Assembly: GCF_001751255.1 (NCBI RefSeq)
Contig: NZ_LJGW01000486.1
Span: 1-36,456, forward strand
DNA length: 36,456 bases
Reading direction: 5' to 3'
From: Streptomyces nanshensis
Lineage (GTDB): Bacteria > Actinomycetota > Actinomycetes > Streptomycetales > Streptomycetaceae
Part shown: in pieces, positions 1 to 5,990 of the stretch
Layout of the letters: each line of letters opens with the position of its first letter
Position numbering within the stretch: position 1 is the stretch's first letter
Notes under the pieces: generated by a model
Database searches by the model: none
Told to the model about the DNA's origin: nothing
Seen by the model: only the letters and a program-made list of their open reading frames with translations
Position numbers and translations under genes: made by a program

Positions 1-255
1 AGCGGCCTGCCCAAGCGGCGGCGCGGACAGACGCTCGCCGCCGCGCGGCAGCGCAGCGCGGCAGCCGAGTCCGGCAGGACGACCGAGCCGGCCAGGACGG
101 CCGAGCAGTCGGGGTCGCGGTTCGGCGCCTTCCGCCGCGCCGTACAGGGCGGCTCGACCGCGCAGGAGTCCGCACAGGAGCAGAAACCCGACGACGACGC
201 CTCATCCACGTCCCCCTCCCCCTCCTCTTCCCGCCCGGAGGACAACACCGAATGA
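1..255 (+). CDS. cvnA: CvnA-type sensor histidine kinase, C-terminal end only (partial)
   Basis: The reading frame is open from the first base and stops with TGA at 253-255. Only about 84 residues are visible: a basic start (GLPKRRRGQTLAAAR), a short FGAFRRAVQGG stretch, then a low-complexity Ser/Pro/Glu/Asp tail. The catalytic ATPase domain lies outside the window. The GLPKRR and FGAFRRAV patterns are typical of the disordered tails of Streptomyces nitrate/nitrite-sensor-like kinases that head conservons. The identification rests mainly on what follows: a roadblock protein, a DUF742 protein, a Ras-like GTPase and a P450 in the invariant cvnABCDE order. The stop overlaps the ATG of the next gene (ATGA), so translation is probably coupled. 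In the known model CvnA is a membrane kinase that associates with CvnB, C and D like a receptor-coupled G-protein complex. Confidence 0.82.
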   Translation, partial: SGLPKRRRGQTLAAARQRSAAAESGRTTEPARTAEQSGSRFGAFRRAVQGGSTAQESAQEQKPDDDASSTSPSPSSSRPEDNTE

Positions 256-668
256 TCACCGACGGCAAGCTCGACTGGCTGCTGGAGAGTCTGCTGCGGC
301 GGACACCGGGCGCACGGCACGCCCTGGTGCTCTCACGCGACGGACTGAAGCTGTGCAGCTCCTCCGAACTCGACCTGGACCAGGCCGACCAACTGGCCGC
401 CATCTCCGCGGGCATCCAGAGCCTCTCCCACGGTGCGTCCGTGGAGTTCGGCAACGGCAGCGGAGGCGTGCGCCAGGCGATGGCCGAGTTCTACGGCGGC
501 ATCCTCTTCGTCGTGGAGGCGGGCGCGGGAGCCCATCTCGCGCTCGTGGCGTCCGAGGACTCGGACGTGGGCCTCATCGGACACAACATGAACGAACTCG
601 TCGAGCAGCTCAGCGAGTACCTCACCACGCCGCCCAGGCAGCAGGACGAGACCAGAGACCCCGCATGA
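252..668 (+). CDS. cvnB: Roadblock/LC7 domain protein (CvnB)
   Basis: This 138-residue protein starts MITDGKLDWLLE and is a single roadblock/LC7 domain. Residues 8-120 alternate helices and strands, including HALVLSRDGLKL and LAAISAGIQSLS, the usual signatures of the MglB-like family. Conservon roadblock proteins are small cytosolic partners or activators of the CvnD GTPase and bind the CvnA kinase. The ATG overlaps the cvnA stop by 4 bp and the gene's own TGA overlaps the cvnC start, so the operon is tightly coupled. Length (about 135-140 aa) and order are typical. Family assignment is firm; which process this conservon controls (development or secondary metabolism in studied cases) cannot be told from sequence. 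Confidence 0.95.
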   Translation: MITDGKLDWLLESLLRRTPGARHALVLSRDGLKLCSSSELDLDQADQLAAISAGIQSLSHGASVEFGNGSGGVRQAMAEFYGGILFVVEAGAGAHLALVASEDSDVGLIGHNMNELVEQLSEYLTTPPRQQDETRDPA

Positions 669-1021
669 AACGGCCGGGCCGGGACGACGACCCGGACCGG
701 CTGTACACCGTGACAGGTGGACGCAGCCGGTCCGGTACCGACGCCTTCGACCTGGTCACGCTGGTGGTCAGCGAGTCCGAGCCGACAGCCGGGATGCAGT
801 CGGAACACGCCGCCATCCTGCGGATCTGCCGGTCGCCCACGGCAGTCGTCGAGATCGCCTCCGATCTCGGGCTGCCGGTGAGCATCGTGCGGATCCTCCT
901 CGGCGACCTGCATGCCGCAGGCCGGATCACCGCCCGCCACCCGCGTACGGCCGCATCCGCGGATCGGCTCCCCGATCCAGAAATCCTGAAGCAGGTGCTC
1001 GTTGGACTCCGCAACCTCTGA
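665..1021 (+). CDS. cvnC: DUF742 protein (CvnC)
   Basis: A 118-residue protein from ATG 665, overlapping the cvnB stop by 4 bp. It has the layout of the DUF742 family: a charged N-terminus, a LYTVTGGR motif near residue 13, then a winged-helix-like part (residues 45-95) in which AAILRICRSPTAVVEIASDLGLPVSIVRILLGDLHAAG is the usual core, ending in a VLVGLRNL tail. DUF742 proteins are always encoded between the roadblock protein and the GTPase in conservons and are thought to be part of the membrane-associated complex. The frame is also open upstream to 353, but that part reads as arginine-rich shadow sequence of cvnB, so the internal ATG is preferred. Confidence 0.93.
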   Translation: MKRPGRDDDPDRLYTVTGGRSRSGTDAFDLVTLVVSESEPTAGMQSEHAAILRICRSPTAVVEIASDLGLPVSIVRILLGDLHAAGRITARHPRTAASADRLPDPEILKQVLVGLRNL

Positions 1022-1613
1022 TCTGACCGCGCGCCCACCGCTGCGCAGCACCGCCGACAACGGCCTCAAGATCGTCGTCGTCGGCGGTTTCGGTGTCGGC
1101 AAGACCACGATGGTGCGCTCCGTCAGTGACATCCGTCCGCTCAACACCGAGGAGACGATGACGCGGGCGGGCGTGGGCGTCGACGACGCCGACGACGTCC
1201 CCACCAAGACGACGACCACGATCGCGTTCGACTTCGGGCGCATCAGCCTCGACGCCCGTACGGTGCTCTACCTCTTCGGAGCGCCGGGCCAGGAGCGGTT
1301 CTGGTTCCTGTGGGACCGGCTCTTCACCGGCACCCTCGGGGCGGTCGTGCTCGTCGACACCCGCAGACTCGTCGACTCCTGGTACGCGATCGACCGCCTC
1401 GAACACCACGGCATGCCCTTCATCGTGGCCCGCAACGACTTCGGCGGGCCGCAGTACTCGGCCGACGACGTGCGCGAGGCGCTCGACCTCCCCGAGACCG
1501 TCCCCCTCATCGACTGCGACGCCCGCTCCCGCGAGTCCAGCAAGGAAGTGCTCATCACCCTCGTCGACCACCTGTACGCCCTGTCCTCCTCCGCCCGGGA
1601 GCGCACTACGTGA
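1002..1613 (+). CDS. cvnD: Ras-like GTP-binding protein (CvnD)
   Basis: A 203-residue small GTPase of the MglA-like/conservon group. The P-loop GGFGVGKT is at residues 28-35. The switch II/G3 region is LFGAPGQERF (about 91-100), with Ala replacing the DxxG aspartate as usual in this subfamily. ARND (about 143-146) stands at the G4 position and DARS (about 173-176) near G5. It should bind and hydrolyse GTP and be controlled by the roadblock partner. The only start giving a complete P-loop lead-in is TTG 1002, which lies inside the cvnC gene and overlaps it by 20 bp. The stop overlaps the P450 start (GTGA). It is the best conserved member of the operon and anchors the cvn call. Confidence 0.95.
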   Translation: MDSATSDLTARPPLRSTADNGLKIVVVGGFGVGKTTMVRSVSDIRPLNTEETMTRAGVGVDDADDVPTKTTTTIAFDFGRISLDARTVLYLFGAPGQERFWFLWDRLFTGTLGAVVLVDTRRLVDSWYAIDRLEHHGMPFIVARNDFGGPQYSADDVREALDLPETVPLIDCDARSRESSKEVLITLVDHLYALSSSARERTT

Positions 1614-2929
1614 CAACGCCACACCCGCAGTCCGCCTCCGAGGACTCCCACGAGGAGGGTGGCGACTTCGCGGAGGGGACCGCACAACAGCCGCCGGGCG
1701 GCGCCCCGCACCCCGACGCCGTCGCCATGTTCGGGCCCCGCTTCACCACGGGGAACCGCGGCAGGCTCTACCGCGAACTGCGCGAGACACACGGCCCGGT
1801 GGCCCCCGTGACGCTCGTCGGCGACGTACCGGCGTGGCTGGTGCTGGGCTACCGGGAGCTGCACCAGATCACCGGCGATCCCGCGCTGTTCACGCGGGAT
1901 TCGTCGGCCTGGAACATGTGGGACCGGATTCCGCACGACTGGCCGCTGATGCCGATGGTGGGCCGGCAGCCGTCGATCCTGTACGAGGTGGGGCCCCGGC
2001 ACGAGCGCCGCTCGACGCTGGTGAGCGACGCGCTGCGCGAGGTCGACCCGTTCGAGCTGCACAGCCACTGCGAGCGGCACGCGGACGCGCTCATCGACGA
2101 GTTCTGCGGACGGGCGCGGGCCGACCTCGTCGAGCAGTACGCCATGAAGCTCCCCGCCCTGGTGCTCGCCCGCGTCTTCGGCTTCGGCGAGGAGGACGGC
2201 GCCGCGCTCGTCCCGAGCATCAACGCGATCGTCGGCGGCTCTGGCGAGGCGCTGGAGGGGCGGCAGCATCTCCAGCAGGCCATGGGCTCGCTGCTGCGCT
2301 CCCGTGCGATCGCCCCCGGCGGCGACGTCGCGACGCGGATGCAGACCCATCCCAACTCGGGCGAGTTCTCCTCGGAGGAGGTCCTCGAGGACATGATGGT
2401 GAACATCGTCCTGGGCCATCAGCCCACCGCCGACTGGATCAGCAACTCGCTGCGGCTGATGCTCACCGACGACCGGTTCGCCGCCTCGCTCGGCGGCGGA
2501 CGGGCCAGCATCGGCGAGGCGATGAACGAGGTGCTGTGGGAGGAGACGCCCACCCAGAACGTCGCCGGGCGCTGGACGACGCGCGACACCCAGCTCGGCG
2601 GCCGGCACATCCAGGGCGGCGACCTGCTCGTACTGAGCTTCGCCGCGGCCAACGCCGATCCGCAGATCCGGCCCGACCAGCACTCCTTCACCGGCGGCAA
2701 CAGCGCCTTCTTCTCCTTCGGGCACGGCTCGCACCGCTGCCCGTACCCGGCTCAGGAGATCGCCGAGGGCATCGCGCGTACGGGCATCGAGGTGCTGCTC
2801 GACCGGCTGCCGGACGTCGATCTGGACGTGGACGAGGAGGAGTTGCCCTGGCGGCCCTCCCCGTTCCTGCACGGTCTGGAGTCGCTGCCGGTGACGTTCA
2901 CGCCGACCTCGGCGGTCGGCGGCGCGTGA
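1610..2929 (+). CDS. cvnE: Conservon-linked cytochrome P450, CYP157-like (CvnE)
   Basis: This 439-residue P450 begins with GTG 1610, overlapping the cvnD stop by 4 bp. The first ~37 residues are hydrophilic and disordered. The heme-binding loop FSFGHGSHRCPYPAQ contains the thiolate Cys377 in an otherwise normal FxxGxxxC context. Two hallmark motifs are altered. The K-helix ExxR is EVLW (307-310), with Trp in place of the normally invariant Arg. The I-helix reads LGHQPTAD (268-275) rather than the usual A/G-G-x-D/E-T. Loss of the ExxR arginine is the published peculiarity of the CYP157 family, members of which sit in conservons, so I assign it to the CYP157 or closely related CYP156 group. Substrate and redox partner are unknown. 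The gene ends 9 bp from a convergent acyl-CoA synthetase gene. Confidence 0.93.
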   Translation: MTTPHPQSASEDSHEEGGDFAEGTAQQPPGGAPHPDAVAMFGPRFTTGNRGRLYRELRETHGPVAPVTLVGDVPAWLVLGYRELHQITGDPALFTRDSSAWNMWDRIPHDWPLMPMVGRQPSILYEVGPRHERRSTLVSDALREVDPFELHSHCERHADALIDEFCGRARADLVEQYAMKLPALVLARVFGFGEEDGAALVPSINAIVGGSGEALEGRQHLQQAMGSLLRSRAIAPGGDVATRMQTHPNSGEFSSEEVLEDMMVNIVLGHQPTADWISNSLRLMLTDDRFAASLGGGRASIGEAMNEVLWEETPTQNVAGRWTTRDTQLGGRHIQGGDLLVLSFAAANADPQIRPDQHSFTGGNSAFFSFGHGSHRCPYPAQEIAEGIARTGIEVLLDRLPDVDLDVDEEELPWRPSPFLHGLESLPVTFTPTSAVGGA

Positions 2930-2938
2930 GAACGGGCC

Positions 2939-4750
2939 TCACGGCGCGGGTGAGCGCCCGCCCTCGCCGTACAGCTCCTCGATGAAGTGCCCGTACTTCT
3001 CCCGTACGGCCCGGCGGCGGAGCTTCAGCGAGGGCGTCAACTCGCCCGTGAGCGGCCCCCATTCGTCGCCCAGGAGCCGGTAGCACTTGATCTGCTCGGT
3101 GCGGTTGAGGCGGGCGTTGGCGCGGGCGACGGCGCGGTCGGTCTCGGCCAGTACGGCGGGGTGGGCGGCCAGTTCGGCTGTGCCCACCCCGGAGGTGCCC
3201 GGCTCGGAACCGCCCGCCCCCAAGGGCCCGACGCCGTTCTCGGACGCCCAGCCGGGCGCCGTCTCCGGGTCCAGTACGAGCAGCGCGACCAGATAGGAGC
3301 GCCCGTCGCCGTGCACGAACGCCTGCCCCACGAGCGGGTGTTCCTTGAGCGTGTTCTCGACGAGCGCGGGCGAGACGTTCTTCCCCGTCGAGGTGACGAT
3401 CATCTCCTTCTTGCGGTCGGTGAGCCATACGAAGCCGTCGTCGTCGACGTGTCCGACGTCGCCGGTGGCGAACCAGCCCTCGTCGTCCGTGGCGGGCCGC
3501 ACCGAGCCGTCCGGGCTCAGATAGCCGTCGAAGACGGTCGCGCCGCGCACCTCCAGCTCGCCGTCCTCCGCCACCCGTACCTCGACGGTCTCCAGCGGGC
3601 GGCCGACGGAGCCCAGCCGGAAGGCGCCGGGGCTGTTGGCGGTGGCGGCGCCGACCGTCTCCGTCAGGCCCCAGGCGTCCATGATCGTGATGCCGAACCC
3701 CGCCCAGAACCGGACCACTTCGGGCGGCATCGGCGCCGACGCGCTGCCCGCCCAGACCAGCCGGTCGAAGCCCGCCATGGCGAGGATCGGCCGCAGCACC
3801 TCGTCGTTGACGCGCGCGTACGAAGCGGCCAGCGCCGCCGGCGGCTCCTCGCCCCGTTCGCGGTGCGCGACCCACTCGCGGGCGACGTCGCACGCCTCCT
3901 CGACGGCGCGGCGCCGCTCCTCGGGCAGCCGGGCGAGCGCGGCCCGTACGGCGGCCGTGAGCTTCTCCCAGACCCGCGGTACGCCGAAGAACTGCGCGGG
4001 GTGCAACTCCCGTGCCGTGGCCGCCACTTGGGCGGGATCGGGGCACAGCCGCACATGCGAGGCGCGGTAGACCGGCAGATAGATGCCGAGCATCCGCTCC
4101 GCGATATGGGCGAGCGGCAGATAGCTGATGTGCTCGACGTGGTCGGGCAGTCGGACGACGTCGTCGAGCGCGAGCCCGTTCAGTACGACGTGGCGGTGCG
4201 AGATGACGACGCCCTTCGGGTCACCCGTGGTGCCGGAGGTGTAGAGGACGGTCACGGGGTCGCCGGCGCGGGCCTCCCGCCAGGTGCGCTCGAAGGTCTC
4301 CGCGTCGTACGGGCGCGCGATCCCGGCGAAGGGCGTGTGCGGCACGTCCTCGGCGCCGTCCGGGTCCACCACGACGAGCTGCTCGACGAGCGGCCGCCAC
4401 GTACGCGCCTCCTGCGCCCCCTCGACCACCGCGAGCCGGGCCCGGCTGTGCTCCACGATGTGCGCGATCTGGCCGGGGGCCGCCGTGCCGTAGACCGAGA
4501 CCGGGACGGCGCGGAGATGGACGAGGGCGAGGTCGGTCAGCCAGTGCTCGGCGCGGTTGCCCATCATCATCAGGACGTGGTCGCCTGGGACGACGCCGAG
4601 CGCGGCGAGGCCCGCCGCGAGCCGCGCGACCTGCTCGCGCACCTCGGCCCAGGTCAGGGTCTGCCAGGGGGCCTCCGTGCCCTCTGTGCTCTCGGGGGCC
4701 TGCCGCCAGGAGACGGCGGGCAGTGCGCCGTGGTCCTCGGCGTTGCGCAA
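2939..4750 (-). CDS. Long-chain fatty acid-CoA ligase (AMP-binding, FadD15-like)
   Basis: An ANL-superfamily adenylating enzyme of about 603 residues that activates fatty acids to acyl-CoA using ATP. The P-loop YTSGTTGDPKG is at residues 170-180, followed by the A5-type motif AWGLTET, the hinge-region TGDVGHVDDDGFVWLTDRKKEMIVTSTGKNVSP split over two segments, and a C-terminal lobe with NRTEQIK. The whole looks like the single-domain bacterial long-chain ACS group. Start choice is a problem. TTG 4750 is the first standard start codon, but the frame stays open to the stop at 4888, and residues just upstream (LTVPALLLRNAEDHG) look like the normal N-terminus. A GGAGG at 4824-4820 lies 6 bases before an ATC codon at 4813, so initiation there is possible. 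It probably supplies substrates to the beta-oxidation enzymes at 5991-13019. Confidence 0.93.
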   Translation of the reverse strand: MRNAEDHGALPAVSWRQAPESTEGTEAPWQTLTWAEVREQVARLAAGLAALGVVPGDHVLMMMGNRAEHWLTDLALVHLRAVPVSVYGTAAPGQIAHIVEHSRARLAVVEGAQEARTWRPLVEQLVVVDPDGAEDVPHTPFAGIARPYDAETFERTWREARAGDPVTVLYTSGTTGDPKGVVISHRHVVLNGLALDDVVRLPDHVEHISYLPLAHIAERMLGIYLPVYRASHVRLCPDPAQVAATARELHPAQFFGVPRVWEKLTAAVRAALARLPEERRRAVEEACDVAREWVAHRERGEEPPAALAASYARVNDEVLRPILAMAGFDRLVWAGSASAPMPPEVVRFWAGFGITIMDAWGLTETVGAATANSPGAFRLGSVGRPLETVEVRVAEDGELEVRGATVFDGYLSPDGSVRPATDDEGWFATGDVGHVDDDGFVWLTDRKKEMIVTSTGKNVSPALVENTLKEHPLVGQAFVHGDGRSYLVALLVLDPETAPGWASENGVGPLGAGGSEPGTSGVGTAELAAHPAVLAETDRAVARANARLNRTEQIKCYRLLGDEWGPLTGELTPSLKLRRRAVREKYGHFIEELYGEGGRSPAP

Positions 4751-4813
4751 CAGCAGGGCGGGGACGGTGAGTTCGGCGGGGTCGGCTGCGGGCAGCCGCA
4801 GGGTGGTGGTGAT

Positions 4814-5003
4814 GGCGGGCCTCCGGAGCCGGGTAGGGCGGCAGACGGTGCGGCAGCCCGTACGCAGCGCCGCCGCGGACGCACATTACGTGCACGGAGG
4901 CGGGCGGTGTGGGCCTTTCCTCATACGCATCGCAGTACAAGAGGGGTGAGACAGCAATACTGTTGAACGCAGTTCGACGGACGGTGTCAGGGAGTACGCG
5001 TAC
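4814..5003. promoter_or_regulatory. Divergent regulatory region between acyl-CoA ligase and MerR gene, with two inverted repeats
   Basis: This 190-bp gap separates two divergent genes. Near its right end are ACAG-CAATA-CTGT (4951-4963, perfect 4-bp arms) and GTTGAACGCAGTTCGAC (4962-4978, 6 of 7 arm positions pair around GCA). They overlap and lie 26-53 bp before the MerR start. MerR proteins bind dyads inside promoters with long spacers, so autoregulation and control of the ligase are plausible. TACTGT (4958-4963) could be a -10 element for the MerR gene; no convincing -35 was found. GGGAG at about 4990 is the likely MerR ribosome binding site. Confidence 0.45.
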
Positions 5004-5903
5004 ATGGAGCAGCAGCAGCCGAACGACCGGGACGGCTCGGAGGGCCGCACCGCCGACGGCGGTACGGGCACCGCGGGCGGTTCGGGCATCCCGTACGGCA
5101 GGACGGAACCGGCCCCGGAGCGGGCACCGGAGCAGACGCAGGACCGGCCGCTCCGGTCCGTACCGGAGGGCCTTCTCGGCACGGACAACCTCACCGTCGA
5201 CCAGCTCGCGGCGCGCGCCGGCGTCACCGTCCGTACGATCCGCTTCTACAGCACCCGCGGTCTGCTGCCGCCGCCCGCCATCGGCCCGCGCCGCATCGGC
5301 CGCTACGGTCCGGCGCACCTCTCCCGGCTGGCCCTGATCGAGGAGTTGCAGAACCAGGGCATGACGCTGTCGGCGATCGAGCGCTATCTGCGCCGCCTGC
5401 CGGAGGACACCGATCCGCACGATCTGGCCATCCACCGCGCCATGGTGGCCTCCTGGATGCCCGACACCGTCGACGAGGCGAGCGGCGAGGAGCTGGAGCG
5501 CCGGGTGGGCCGGGAGCTGACCGGCGACGACCTGGAGCGCCTGGAGGCGATGGGCGTCCTGGAGACCACGCAGGACCCGGAACGCTTCCTGGTCGACCCC
5601 GCGCTGCTGCACCTGGGCGTGCGGCTGCTGGACACCCCGCTGTCGCAGAAGACGATCGTGGCCGCGCGCGAGGCGATGCTGGAGCACGCGCGTTCGGCGG
5701 CCCGCGACCTCAGCCGTCTGTTCAAGGACGAGGTGTGGGCCCCGTACGCGGCCCGCGAGGCCGACCCGGAGGAGGTCGAGCGGATGAAGTCGCTGTCGGC
5801 GCACATGCAGCCGATGGTGGTGCAGGCGCTGATGACCGCCTTCCAGCGGTCGCTGAAGGAAGAGCTGCGGGGAGCGTTCCCGAAGGAGCGCCCCCCGCAG
5901 TAG
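5004..5903 (+). CDS. MerR-family transcriptional regulator
   Basis: A 299-residue protein. The first ~60 residues are Gly/Glu/Pro-rich and probably disordered. The winged helix-turn-helix lies at about 62-130, with LTVDQLAARAGVTVRTIRFY as the recognition part, STRGLLPP as the wing and RLALIEELQNQGMTLSAIERYL as the dimerisation entry. The C-terminal ~160 residues are helical and contain no cysteine cluster, which argues against a metal sensor and for an organic or acyl-type ligand. The ATG at 5004 has GGGAG at a good distance. It is divergent from an acyl-CoA ligase and convergent with the fadB operon, so a role in fatty acid catabolism is inferred from context only. A strong hairpin follows the stop. 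Confidence 0.9.
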   Translation: MEQQQPNDRDGSEGRTADGGTGTAGGSGIPYGRTEPAPERAPEQTQDRPLRSVPEGLLGTDNLTVDQLAARAGVTVRTIRFYSTRGLLPPPAIGPRRIGRYGPAHLSRLALIEELQNQGMTLSAIERYLRRLPEDTDPHDLAIHRAMVASWMPDTVDEASGEELERRVGRELTGDDLERLEAMGVLETTQDPERFLVDPALLHLGVRLLDTPLSQKTIVAAREAMLEHARSAARDLSRLFKDEVWAPYAAREADPEEVERMKSLSAHMQPMVVQALMTAFQRSLKEELRGAFPKERPPQ

Positions 5904-5924
5904 CCCGGCGGCCGTGGCCCTGCC

Positions 5925-5965
5925 GCCTGCCGTGCCCGCGAGAGCGCGGGATCCGGACGGCAGGC
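5925..5965. terminator. Bidirectional hairpin terminator between MerR gene and fadB
   Basis: Outer arms GCCTGCCGT (5925-5933) and ACGGCAGGC (5957-5965) pair perfectly over 9 bp. Inside them CCCGCG (5935-5940) and CGCGGG (5945-5950) pair over 6 bp around AGAG. It sits between two convergent genes, 22 bp after the MerR stop and 25 bp after the fadB stop as transcribed. There is no T-tract, as is common in Streptomyces terminators. Confidence 0.8.
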
Positions 5966-5990
5966 CATGGGCCCGGGTCAGGGGCCCGGG

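Noticed and set aside
4742..4751. GTTGCGCAAC palindrome as a second DeoR operator; the same string occurs at about 24242
   Set aside because: Both lie in coding sequence and read as normal codons (LLRNA, LRNA). Only the half-sites at 13267-13314 occur in a promoter region as a long dyad.
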